Positions 1 to 10,933 of a DNA stretch of 64,000 nt are shown in pieces (the first letter of the stretch is position 1; the number at the start of each line of letters is the position of its first letter). The DNA is taken from the NCBI GenBank assembly GCA_025024175.1, contig QCXZ01000138.1, positions 43,433,092 through 43,497,091 of the forward strand, given 5' to 3'. Position numbers and translations under genes: made by a program. The DNA comes from Rhyzopertha dominica. Lineage: Eukaryota; Arthropoda; Insecta; Coleoptera; Bostrichidae. The notes under the pieces are model-generated. The model was not told the DNA's origin. It was given only the letters and a program-made list of their open reading frames with translations, and made no database searches.

Positions 1-370
1 TTTTACACAGCAAACAGAAGGGAAAAGTTTTCGATGGGTCGATCCATTTGAACTCATCAATCACACTTTTGGTTTTTAGAACAAAAGCTTCTCTTTTCCT
101 TTTTTTGGGAAAGTCATCAGATGCAATAATTGCAGCACTACCGTCCGCATTATTTTCCTGGTTTTCTTCGCCTAATGCGTGATTTTCTTCATGTTCCAAG
201 AATTGACTTTTAGTACTTCCACTTGAACTACTTGCAGTATTTTTATTATCCTCAATGCAGGTATTTTGTTTAGAATTAGATTTGTCAGAGGTTCTTATGA
301 TAAACCTGAAATATTTAATCTGTAAGTAATGACGAACAATTAAATACCAGAATAACACTTGCTTATCCAT
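1..370 (-). CDS. Partial ORF at window edge, unrecognised nuclear-type protein
   Basis: An open frame starts at an ATG at 370-368, has an upstream in-frame TAA, and runs for at least 123 codons off the left edge without a stop. The middle is acidic and rich in Ser, Asn and Glu. It is followed by a basic PKKRKRE patch that resembles a nuclear localisation signal. The visible end has a Trp and a CxxC pair (FPFCLLCK), which could be the first half of a zinc finger of the kind seen in TTF/BED-type transposase-derived proteins. I do not recognise the family. It could be a host gene or a domesticated transposase. The codons are not visibly broken, unlike most frames in this window. Confidence 0.45.
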   Translation of the reverse strand, partial: MDKQVLFWYLIVRHYLQIKYFRFIIRTSDKSNSKQNTCIEDNKNTASSSSGSTKSQFLEHEENHALGEENQENNADGSAAIIASDDFPKKRKREAFVLKTKSVIDEFKWIDPSKTFPFCLLCK

Positions 371-1037
371 AACAATTATTTATAAATTAGATTAACAAGA
401 AATAATGTTAATGCCGATTTAATAATGTTAGGTTATGGACACGTTATGGAGATGCCATGTTTGTTTAGGTTTTAGGTTAGTTTAGCAATGACAGGGTGTA
501 TTGCTGGCGGTCTACATCAGATGCTATTCGTCGTTACCAACCTAACAGAACAAATTGTGTCAATATGGAAATAAAATCGTACAATATTTTGTTGAGATTA
601 AAAAGTACACCAAACAACGCAAAATGGACAAAGAGGTACAGTTGTATTTATTAAAAGCAAATTGTACAATTTTTGTACAATTGTACAGCCAGGAACATCA
701 CTGTTTAAGACGTACGAGGTACGACAAAGACATTATGGTGTATGGTGTTGCTAACGAACAGGGCACGTATTGTACCGATCTTTACCGATTCGGATTATAA
801 CGTTAATTATTGAAGTTGATAAGCGGGACGATTTATTGGAATTACTAGTATGCTGCTGCCACAACAATATAGTATTTAAAGTAAAAGTGAGTAACTACAA
901 GCGTTTGATAACTGTTAGAGCAACAAAAGTTTACTACAAACAGCAATTTCTCTATGTTCATGCAAAAATTTCATGTCAACAATTAAAAATTTGTCAACAC
1001 AAGTAAGTCATTTTTTAGAGTGCAGATATAGCCATGG
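371..1037. other. No gene seen; AT-rich
   Basis: Short open stretches around 555-1006 have no recognisable motif. The segment at about 575-690 repeats GTACAA/TTGTAC-like palindromic words several times. I see nothing else. Confidence 0.4.
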
Positions 1038-1128
1038 TGTCTGCGTTGGGACTATAGCTCTGCTGAGGAGGCTTCATACACCGAAACAGCTCTCCACAGA
1101 TTGTTCTGATGCAGGCAACATGGCCTAG
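1038..1128 (+). repeat. Dispersed repeat, copy 1
   Basis: This stretch matches the reverse complement of 29551-29640 along its length, including the block CTGAGGAGGCTT followed by CCGAAACAGCT. The two copies are diverged and in opposite orientation. They look like fragments of one transposable-element family, identity unknown. Confidence 0.7.
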
Positions 1129-4100
1129 ACTTAATTTAGTCACTTATAATGGGTTTCCCGTATAAATAAATTAATATTTTTATTATTAGCAAAAGCATCG
1201 TACCAGCTAATTAACCGGCAGACACTGGCGAGTTTCTCTTTAAGACATTTATATTTATATATAACTTTAACTTCTTGAAAACTAATGTTGGGAGGGTTAA
1301 ATAACAAATCGAAATGAAGGGGTTTAGAATACCCCTTCCATATTAATGTCACCAAAGCTATGTCCCCAATTCCTTTTTTGCAAGACGTCGCCTTCCGGCA
1401 AGACGCTATCTCATCCTCGGGCTTATCTATTCCGAGAGCCTGATTTACAACAAACCATTATGTATCCCGTTCGAATAGGCATTTATCACAACAACAATGG
1501 AACGGGGTAGTTGATCTGGCGCGTTGCAAAATTTATTATGCCGTGCCGACGAGGATTTTCTGTTTGCACAGGAGAAAATCATAATTTAATAAGTGAAAAA
1601 TGAACGTTGACACGTATAAATGCGTCTGCTGTCGAACTTGATATATTGAATTTTTATGACACATTTCGCCCGTAGGGGAGGGACTAACGTGCTGTGGAAA
1701 AATGCGACTCGATATATTAAATTTTCAAGTGGACTTCGAGCAAATGGGGACATGTTACTTTGTTCATCCAGACTGAAAGCACTAGGCATCCGATAGTAAT
1801 TCCTCATGTCAGATGACGTTACAAACTTAGTGATGAAGCGGCGATGAGAAGTTTTTTACCATACTTTTTCTCTGAACCAGTCAGCTTCTAACACACCTAC
1901 ACTATGGTTTCTCCTGAAATTCATAAGGATGGCTGTCTTACCAGAAAAACTAATTCATATATCGACACACATGAGTTATGGGTTTGCTTCTAGCTCTCTT
2001 TTGTCCGATCTATTTATCTTTAACTAGATAATGACAGACAAACATATTTTGGCTTCATTTTACACATGATGATTAATGTCTTCAAAGAAAGTCAGGCTGA
2101 CATAATTAGTTTTCTTTTGTCACTACTAATTTACAGTTAAATTTTTCTAAAATGGGAATCTTCACTACGCAGTCTCGTCAAAAAACTTTTTATATGTACC
2201 GGTTCCGAAACAAATCTCGATGTGAATCTACATATTTTTATTAACAATACATTTCTAAAATACTTAACTGAAAAAAATACCTTTCAAATATACAGTAAAG
2301 TTTGACATTGTACTGGTACCTACTATAAACATTTTACAAACTGTACTATTTACCTGCTAAGTCTGTGTCTTGATTTCTTTCTGCAAAGGTGTTGTTTTCT
2401 AACAGTTTTTAAGGATAGGAAAGGAGAAAATTGTCTACGTAAAGTTATCAGATCCAAAAGTATTTAACATATGGAATAAGTCAAAAACCCATAGCTTAAC
2501 CTGACCTGACCTGACTTTCGCTGCTTGCAATTAAAACACAAATTATTTTGATCTAAAACAAATTCCGTTAAGGAGGTCTTTGTATGTGATCATAGTAACA
2601 TATTTAGATGAAGTTTACATCACAAAAAGCAAGATAAGATTTGAAGAAATTATATGGATTATCAAATTGCAAGGTTGGTTTTACTTGTCTAGAAGTTGCC
2701 TTAATTTGTGATTGAATATAATTATTTAGCATTCTCAGCTATTTCAAAACTCCATTATCCAAAAAAGCTAATATATGTAATCGTTTTTATCTATAATAAC
2801 TACACAATAACCGTTGTCAAAAAACAAGTACTTTTTTAGAATCAATAGTCTTAAATAATTTGTTGATATCAGAATATAACTAGTATTTTTTTTTTATTTT
2901 TGTTGAAACATTAATAGATCAGACAAAAATATCTACAATTTGAAAAACATAGAAAATAATGATGTCACAACAAGTTAGTTATACATTATCGCCGCACAAG
3001 CACACTGTCACGTTTGACAGTTTAAGTTTATCACATATTTGTAACAAGTGGTCCAAACTAAATTATTTTGAAATTGTGGAAATGCACGAAATTATAAAAG
3101 ATCAAGTGTGCTATTTTGACTGATTTTTGTAATTTTCTACCATCAACTTTAGTAAGTTGGATAACACATCGAGCTTACTTAATTTATAAATCCTTCTTCA
3201 AACAACTCTGGATTCTTTGTTAAATCGTATGAACTTTCAGTACTATAGTAATCAGTGCATTGACAGAAGATATCACTTTATAGTACTGGTACCGGAAAAT
3301 AAAAAGTAAAACAATTTCATAAACTCGAGAAAGTTTATTTATAGAAAAATTTAGGTTATACAACTTATCAGTGGTCATGTTATGAATTTAAGCATAATCA
3401 ACTCTATCAATGGTTCCTACAAATATTCTTTCAAAAAGATGTGTTTTTTTAACACACCTGTAAGTTTGACATGGGTACGTGAACCTTAAATATGAAGTAA
3501 AGAAGGTCGTTAACCTTGAGCTAAAATACATATGATAAAAACTAAGCACTCAAAATAACTTTATTACACTGGACCTTTTTTCGCTATTCTTTTTCTTTAC
3601 TTATCGTCCATAACTGGTCGTAACTCGCGCATCCTTAGATGACGCAAACCGATTTTCGCAAAATGATCGGGCGATCGATAATGTAGGTTTTTGTACTTAC
3701 AGACCGTAACAACATACGTCGTAGTTCACAAAGCCACCGCCAGATGTATAGGCATTTTTACTAGATATCCCCACAAGTCCGATGTGAGACATGTTCATGT
3801 CAAAATTCAAGCGTTTTGACAAATATTGTAAGAAATTACGGAATTCAAAGACTTCTTGAAAATATCTTTGCCGGACTTATAGACGTGTAGAATGAGCAAT
3901 GAGGCGAGTCCCAGAACTTGACTGGTCATCCCATAAAATACTGCTTTCAGTACTAAGTCGTAAATAACTGTTAAGATAATCTGCAGTTATAATTTAGGTG
4001 ATGTTTAATTTTCATCCTTGTGGAGTAGCTTAAGTCCACAGAAAAACACTACATACCAAAACGATGCTATTAATTGATGTGCTAAAGTTTGAAGTAGAGG

Positions 4101-4351
4101 AGGCATAGAAAATGATGCACATAGAGAAAAGCAAAAGCATTAACCGCCTCCACGAAAGATAACTTTTATTACCTTCAAACTCCATGTGAGATGTTATTCA
4201 TTAAATACTTCTTTTGGAAGGCAACTGATTTTACAGCTAACAAAACAAAATGAGTGCTTTGAGTGGCCAAAGTTGTTTTTTGTATTAATGAATTAATAAT
4301 TATAAGAAGTGCTTAAAATGGGTTTGCAGGCCAATATATTTCTGAAAATAA
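1129..4351. other. No gene seen
   Basis: AT-rich sequence. Short frames such as 1140-1355 and 1586-1807 lack any motif. A somewhat GC-richer block lies at about 1360-1560, and there is a short TGACC tandem near 2500-2515. Nothing else can be supported. Confidence 0.4.
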
Positions 4352-6180
4352 AGTATTAATAATAATAATAATAGTATATTTAATTCCAACAGACCTACAA
4401 AGTTTACAAAGGAATAATAATAGCGTACATATGACTAAAATGGCGATACAAAAATATCAACATTATATAACCTATACATACCTACAATCCGAAAATGAAA
4501 ATGATGGCTAGTCCGTGAAGGACAAACATAAAATGTTACACAATTTACAATTTTATACAAGAAAGTTATAGTATAAAGATTTCGCCGAAAACTTAATGAA
4601 GGCAACTCAAAATCAGCATACAGAGTCGAAGACGTACAATCAAAAAGGGGATATAGGTTAAATTTCCTATAATATAAGTATCTGCAGAATTTATTTTGTA
4701 TACGTTCAATCTGAGTAACATAAACAGCATAACCAGGACACAAAACTACTGAACAGTACTCTAGTTTACTTCTCATGAATGCACAATACAGTTTCAAAAT
4801 ACAAGAGTTGTTATTGAAATCCCTAGTTTGTCACTTAATAAACTCCATTGCTCTAATAGCATCACCACACATTTGTTCTATATGTAAGTTAAATGAGAGA
4901 AAACTATCAAAAGTGTTTCCCAAATCTTTTATTTGAGATACTCGTTCCAATTCAGTACCGTTAACACTGTAATAATAAACAATCGGATTCTAAATCCTAC
5001 AGAAAAAAAATAATCTTACATTTAACAATATTTAGATTCATTTTGTTTTCTGCACACCAGAGAGAAAACTGCTCCAGATCATTTTGCATCGCAGTACAAT
5101 CTTCCACAGATTTTATGCATCTTACAATTTTCAAATCATCTGCGTACACCAATACATGCGACTTAAAAATAGAAAAAAACATCGTTAAAGAAGGACAAAA
5201 AACAAAAGTGGTCCTAAATTGGAACCTTGCACTAATTCACTACATGTTTGACATGGCTTTGATTTATAACCTAAATATTCCACATATTGAAATCGTGCTG
5301 TCAACAAAGAATTAAGAAACAATATCAAAGAATCACATAAGCCGTAACTTTGTAATTTCCGCAATAAAATGCGATGATCAACATCATAAGCTTTTGATAG
5401 ATCTGTATAAATAAGATCAGTTTGTAACTTATTTTCTAAATTATCAAAAAGCAGTTGAGTTAACTCACATAAATTGGTTACAGTAGATTTACCCTTTATA
5501 AAACCGTGTTGACCTTCATTTATAAATATGTGCATGTGGTTGTATAGATACTTTGCAAAAATAGACTAAAAATTTTTGGCGAATTTGGCTACTGCTCTAT
5601 AATTTTCAACATTACTTCGATCTCCGGACTTGATAGCCGGAAAAACCTTGGAACTCTTCCAGACATTTGGATAAATACCTGTCTCTAAAGATAAATTATA
5701 AATGTGTCGGAGCGGCTTCAAAAACAGTAAACAATAAACGTCCCAAGTTTGGCTTTATCTTCTTCGCAGCCGCAATGATGTCGTCATCCGAAATGTAGAA
5801 CGAATGCATTCTTGCAGCAATGGACACAACACCACACAAGTTTAGATTAGTTTGACTCTACGCATCATCACTGTTTTTTACGTAAACGCTATCAAAAAAG
5901 TCAGCAAAAATTCCAACAATATCTGTTGGATTCGACACAAAATTATCCTGATAACGCATTGTTGAAGGGAGACAAGAGACATTCTTTTTTAACCGCACGT
6001 AGGACCACAACTTTTCAGGATCACCTAACACATCATTCTGTACGTTACTTATGTACTTGGTAAATTCAAGACGAATACTATAACGGAATAATTTCCGAAG
6101 CTTATTTACTTGATGCAGATAGTACTCCAAGCCGCACTACTTGTGTAACTTCTGCAGTGTTTTCTTCCTTTTCAAATCAG
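4352..6180 (-). mobile_element. Decayed non-LTR retrotransposon (jockey/CR1-like LINE)
   Basis: Minus-strand pieces of one reverse transcriptase lie in order. 6130-5858 is the linker before the RT. 5535-5185 is the RT core, with an HGFIKGKST motif, a DLSKAYD motif (catalytic Asp of motif A), and a QGSNLGP motif that is one step from the usual QGSxLGP. 5182-4997 carries VYADDLKIV (the YADD box). 4797-4435 is the C-terminal tail. Each piece is in a different frame or ends at a stop, so the copy is dead. The 3' end is an (ATT)n run at about 4352-4372, read on the minus strand. The same family recurs at 48784-50925. The endonuclease half is missing, so it is 5'-truncated. Confidence 0.88.
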
Positions 6181-6215
6181 AGATTATAGATGATGTAAAC
6201 CAGCGTGGGTAAGAT

Positions 6216-6279
6216 GTCCAGGGGGAATCGAACTCGGGACCTTTTGATTGCTAGTCAAATGCGCTGCCCCTGTAGCACC
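6216..6279 (-). repeat. tRNA-like sequence (degenerate; tRNA pseudogene or SINE head)
   Basis: On the minus strand a 5-bp stem (TTTGA/TCAAA) encloses a 7-nt loop CTAGCAA that reads as an anticodon AGC arm. It is followed by GAGTTCGATTCCC, a good B-box/T-loop match. The T stem does not pair properly and the acceptor ends do not match, so this is not a functional tRNA gene. A tRNA-derived SINE head or an old pseudogene fits best. Confidence 0.4.
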
Positions 6280-7639
6280 AAAACCGTATTCAAATTCCTG
6301 GACAAGAAGATATTTCAAAATTTACTTCATGTGTAATGCTACTGAACGCCAGCCAGCGCTGTTAAGTGCTTTTAATGTTGCACATGTAGTTATTAGCAGT
6401 AAACTGGGAAGTACTTTATGATCAGAACAAAGGAACATCTCAAGCTGTATAAAAAATACAAAAGCAGTACATAACAAGTAACAAGTTGCAAACCTGATTA
6501 AATTAAGGGCCATTCGTCGGATGCTAATTATTTGTTCGTCATCCACTTAACATTCAAGACTGCTAACTGCAAGAATCTCAGGTACCTAAATCTTTGAAAC
6601 AATCTTAACTTGAATTGTTCCACACCACACCGCAGTTCTCTTGGATTCGCTCGCGACTTACGATTTCCACATTAAATCTACAAAATCCGTCTTCCATACT
6701 CGAACGGCTTCGAATTGCTTTGTCACCCGGTACATGAACGACGTTCAACGTATGACACAAAGGCAGATCTGCTCTCCAAACGGTTGCTTTGATTCATTGT
6801 AATTAAGACCGTCTAAGCGACGGGAGGCAAAAATTCAGCGGTATTCGATGACAAAGTGAACAATTCCCGGCACGCCACGCAACACAGTTTCGATATCAAA
6901 GAGATTTTATTTAATATAGAACTTGACTGCGGTTCGGGACGCCTACATAGTTTCCTGAGCGAACTCGACGCGAATTAAAATTAAACGTACGTTGCGGCAT
7001 CCAATTAGCCTTGCGCTTTCGGTTGCATTAGCAGAGCGATTGCTATGCCCCGATTGATCCGTCAGTTGTTTCCTGCGTGGCTCCTATAGGAGGAGCTTAT
7101 AATAATGTTCTATAGTTCGCTTTCACAATGAGAAAGCAAGTAATATGAAATGAAATAGTTAATTAAATTATCTTCTTCATTCTCCAGTTGACATTCACAG
7201 TCTTCTTCTTCTTCTACTACTTCATCTTCAAGTGGTACTAGTAATAAACCAAACTGATTCTGTAGTACCTCCAAACTCGATGCTACAAATGGTCCAGTTA
7301 CACTACCAACCGGAAATGTTCCGAGATATATAAGGCAGTTCATCCGGAGTCTTCTTTCGACACCATAATTTCGCCGAGTACTTCCGGAAGTATGTTATAA
7401 CAAGTAAAATAATGAAGACTTCGTTTAAGGTGATTTGCTTATTATAGAAGAATACCTTTGTATTCACTAGCATGCATTGCTGCACGTTTAGCAATTCTGA
7501 AGATGATTTCTTCCGGGCTGTTATGCCGGGGTCCAAGGTGTCACTCTTCTTCCCCCAATGTTTCACTGCTCTTCACTGGCAGCATCTTCAGTAATGTTCA
7601 GGTTAGATCGGTGTAATCCGAACTGAGCGGTACTGCCTC
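6280..7639. other. No recognisable gene; GC-richer block 6600-7080
   Basis: 6600-7080 is clearly richer in G+C and CpG than its surroundings and has no open frame. Minus-strand frames at 7566-7303 and 7343-7110, the latter with a Glu-rich run, join in overlapping frames but match nothing I know. They could be remains of a transposon gene. No function is proposed. Confidence 0.35.
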
Positions 7640-7917
7640 ACGTTACTCTTCTTATAGTGTTCTCGTGCTCGTTCACTGTGACGGACGATGCGTGGTGCGC
7701 TGCTGCTGGTGGAGAGGAGCCGTCGTTGATGTACTCAGCTCGCTCGTGATCACTCGATCGGTAACCGTTCTAGTTCGTTTATTATGTAACAGGGCTTTCC
7801 AAATCCTGTTAACTTTCAGGCCGTCATCTGTATTCATATTGTCGGGGAGCTGTTCGATTTCCAAAGCTTCTCGTTTTGCCAGGTTTTAATAGCCCGATGT
7901 CCTGAGTAATACCTTTG

Positions 7918-9360
7918 TATAATATCAAGCAACGATCTATGTGCCTGACTTATGCAGAGGGTTCTACAGCTTGATGGTTCACCGTCGTAAACTATTGTAT
8001 TGTAAATGAGGGTTTTTACAACCTTATGGTCAGCCGTCCTAAACTATTGGGATTAGTGGCACGCTTCAAAGTTCCTAAATGGGCCGTATTCATAGAAATT
8101 TTGATGGTTAAAATTTTAACTTTTCCACTATAAATTTTTGAAATTTGTTAGTTGTGATAATTTAGCAATCAATAAAACATAAAAGCTTTTGTAACAAATT
8201 TTGTTTAATGCAGACCTGATGATAACTGGCGCGACCCGCGATCTATTTTTATGTGATACTTTATTGGGTTTAAATTTTCCGATGTATAAAATAAACGCCT
8301 TTGCATGTCATAACGAATCTATACAAATTTAATATAAAAACGTACAATTTAGTAAGTAGAAAATTATTTACATTTGTTAGAAAAAAATTACAATAGTGCA
8401 CAATAAAATTTATACACGGTACGATTATGTTCATTACAGCTTGTTAATAAGCACATTACAAGAGCCACAAACTAAAAAAAATTACTTACTATCACTTTCA
8501 CTGCTAAAATCACGATTAACTTCTATTATTAATTCTTATATATGATTCGCTCTGTACCGATTTTCAATGTCCAGTACATGCCGCACTGAATTTCTCCATG
8601 CATCGACACTTGTTATTTCAGCTTCGTGTCTAATTTTTAGCACCATTACATTGCTAAATTTTCCACCGGTGTTCCCTCGTCGAATTCTTTGTTTCAACTG
8701 CCCCCATATCATTTTAGTGGGATTGAAAATGCAATAATATGGGGATAATCGTAGAATGGTGTGTCCACATTCAGAAGCGAGAATGACAATTTTAAATTTC
8801 CTCGAAAATTTTTTTGTGCCAAGCACTACCAACAATTGTTTTTTGTGTAGTCCTCTTCGAAATATAAATCTTCTTTTCTTAAAAACTCTTGAATGGTTGC
8901 CTTATTAGTTGTTGTATTTGGAATATTATCCAGTTGCTCCGAATGGTAACTAGCGTTGTCCATTACTATGACGCTGTTTGGTGGCAGTTTGGGCAATAAA
9001 ATGTCTTTGGGCCAATTCTCAAACACTTCCGCATGCTCAAGATACAGGGCTCCAGGAACGAAACCATTTTTACCTCCTGCGTGTAGAATCATTATTCTTT
9101 TTCCTTTTGACGCCGGAATATTGATAGATATGTTTGTAGTACAAATAATAATACCAAATAATGCGCATTGATTTATGTGTACGGATTTTTTTTTAAAGCC
9201 CAAACACAATTTTTGGATACGTCCACTCCGTTGCAAAACAGTGGAGCGTGCCGAACCCGTCTGTTATTTACCACAGCTTCAGGTAATATTTGTAAACCAT
9301 TGTGAGCGGTAATCGGCTGTTCGTATAATGAATCTCATAGATATTTGCTTGATACTTTAT
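7918..9360 (-). mobile_element. Tc1/mariner-superfamily (DDE_3) DNA transposon, copy A, nested in Penelope
   Basis: The ends are imperfect inverted repeats. The left end reads TATCAAGCAACGATCTATG from about 7923. The right end, reverse-complemented, reads TATCAAGCAAATATCTATGA, ending at 9360. TA dinucleotides flank both ends, as expected for this superfamily. Inside is a minus-strand transposase fossil. The flanking Penelope frame is interrupted just here and resumes outside, which supports the boundaries. A second copy with the same ends lies at 43769-45046. Confidence 0.8.
8536..9236 (-). pseudogene. DDE_3 transposase fragment (copy A)
   Basis: Two overlapping minus-strand pieces (9236-8826 and 8835-8536) form the C-terminal two thirds of a DDE_3/IS630-type transposase. 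The first piece has GKRIMILHAGGKNGF and the second catalytic Asp in LPPNSVIVMDNASYHS. The second piece has PYYCIFNPTKMIWGQLK, where relatives, including the copy at 22681-24013, have NPIE. The third catalytic acidic residue is therefore Lys here, and the protein could not be active even without its frameshift. The N-terminal DNA-binding part and the first catalytic Asp are not seen. Confidence 0.85.
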
Positions 9361-10050
9361 CCCCGAAGCGAATGTTGTGGCCCTCTTCTATGGCATGTTG
9401 TTTTGAGTCTGGTACAAACGTAAGGCATGCTGGTGTTTCATGATCCTGGTTTTTACCGTGCCTGAAGTCATTCCGATATAATCTTTACCACATTCGCATA
9501 CCCGGTGCATGCAAAGGGTCCGTCTGGTCCTCTGTGGATTTTAACTGCTGCGATAACTTATTGATAGGCTTGAAGATGGTTTTAATGTCTTTTTGTTTTA
9601 ATAGGCGAGCAATTTTATCGGTGACATTATGTATATAGGGCAGGCATATTGTAGGAACTATAGCTTCAGCCTCAATTGTTGGTGTTACGTTGGATGTTCT
9701 CGTGGGCTTGATGGCTCTATCGATATCCTTTGTTCTGTATCCATTTGCTCTCAGTGCAGTTCAGTTCAGTTCTTCTTCCAGGTATTGTATATCCGATATT
9801 TCCCTTTCACGGTGTACCAAGGTTTTTATGCTGCCTCTCTTCTGTGCAAGATGGTGGTTCGACTCTGCGTGTAGATACTTGTCAGTATGAGTCGGTTTTT
9901 GATAGACCCGATGAGCCAGTTTGTCATTGTGTGTTTTCGTAACCAACATGTCCAAGAAAGGTATGAAGTCATTGCCTTCCACTTCCATAGTGAATTGGAT
10001 GTTGGGGTGCCTGCTGTTTAGGTGGTCCAGGGTGTCATTTCCATGCGGCC

Positions 10051-10625
10051 CCCCTCCACCTGCAGCGACGCATTAAATTCTTGAAATATCGATATTCGAC
10101 AATCTCCACAGCGAGACGGTTGCAGAAATTTGTCATACTTACTTAGGAGTTTTTTCGTTTGCTGATGAATTTTACAGAACTTTATATGGCTTTCTCGAAA
10201 CGTAGATTTTCGACATCACCGCTAGACGGCTACGGCAATGGCTACACTTGGGAGTCCTTACATCTTCTATTGAATGTTCTAGAATGGCCTTCGACCTTCT
10301 CTAAGCGTCGATTTTCAAGACGGTTACTGCAATGTGCCACACTTAGGACAGGTTGCCCAAACGCGGACTAGTTTGATCCATCGATCTGACAAAAAATAGA
10401 TGGAGTAGTGTATATACGCGACATTATACGCATGCATTGCCAACACGAAACCACGTGACGGATAGGATGATGGAGATGAGCTCTTAATAACAATCTGCTA
10501 ATACCTGACCATTGTTTTTAATTTTACGCGTTACTTAATAGTCTCTCGATACACCCAAAAAGTGATATTATGTCACGATCGTAGTGGTTAACATTTAATA
10601 ACATTATGAACAATATCATAACAAT
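10051..10625. other. No gene seen
   Basis: The segment between the Penelope remains and the foldback element holds short frames without motifs. Two similar ~60-bp stretches at about 10195-10260 and 10290-10340 (CGTAGATTTTCGAC- and CGTCGATTTTCAAGA-like) suggest a weak local duplication. Confidence 0.35.
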
Positions 10626-10777
10626 TAAGAATTTAGGATGGCAATGCCATCTGTCAGCATTACACTGACATGATGAGAAAGCCACCTAACTGCCTTAACG
10701 GATACTACTTCCTAAAGGTGGCTTTGTCATCATTTCAGTGTAATGCTGACAGATGGCATTGCCATCCTAAATTCTTA
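10626..10777. mobile_element. Foldback MITE-like element
   Basis: About 60 bp at the left (starting TAAGAATTTAGGATGGCAAT) is the near-perfect reverse complement of the right 60 bp, with a loop of about 30 bp. The whole 152-bp unit would fold into one long hairpin. It carries no coding sequence. The shape is that of a palindromic MITE. The family is unknown. Confidence 0.85.
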
Positions 10778-10800
10778 CTTACATCATACCATTGCTTTGG

Positions 10801-10808
10801 TATATAAG
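10801..10808 (+). promoter_or_regulatory. Possible TATA box
   Basis: TATATAAG lies about 160 bp upstream of the LINE coding frame and upstream of a repeat shared with 33738-33763. A GTGAGT splice-donor-like sequence follows at 10967. This could be a promoter and 5' leader of the retroelement or of a host transcript. Sequence alone cannot decide. Confidence 0.25.
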
Positions 10809-10907
10809 CAAAACCAGTTCTATGCCGTACTGTCTACACTAGACCTAAACTGCGCTGATGAGCTGTAATGACAGCGAAATAGATCTATCTGCGGTTAGTT
10901 GAGGTGT

Positions 10908-10933
10908 AGACAGCACAGCATAGACATGCATTT
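10908..10933 (+). repeat. Exact 26-bp repeat shared with 33738-33763
   Basis: Twenty-six bases beginning AGACAGCACAGCATAGACAT are identical at both places, and the flanks are partly similar (a GTTG-rich stretch before, AATTT after). This is probably a piece of one dispersed element or retroelement leader. Confidence 0.7.

Larger units (their letters stand above)
7640..10050 (-). mobile_element. Penelope-like retroelement, split by a DNA transposon
   Basis: Read on the minus strand, the remains are in the order of a Penelope-like element. About 10050-9761 is the RT end, with the FLDMLV and RVYQKPTHTDKYLH signatures. About 9760-9530 is the linker. About 9520-9395 is a GIY-YIG endonuclease with YECGKDYIGMTSGTVKTRI. 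After a 1.44-kb interruption, 7864-7673 is the C-terminal tail, with DNMNTDDGLKVNRIWKALL. Frameshifts and stops are present throughout. The element therefore pre-dates the DDE transposon at 7918-9360 that lies within its GIY-YIG/C-terminal region. Penelope elements encode RT plus GIY-YIG endonuclease for target-primed insertion. This copy is inactive. Confidence 0.85.

Noticed and set aside
6216..6279. A tRNA-Ala(AGC) gene on the minus strand
   Set aside because: The anticodon arm and T-loop word look right, but the T stem and acceptor stem do not pair. It is kept only as a tRNA-like relic.
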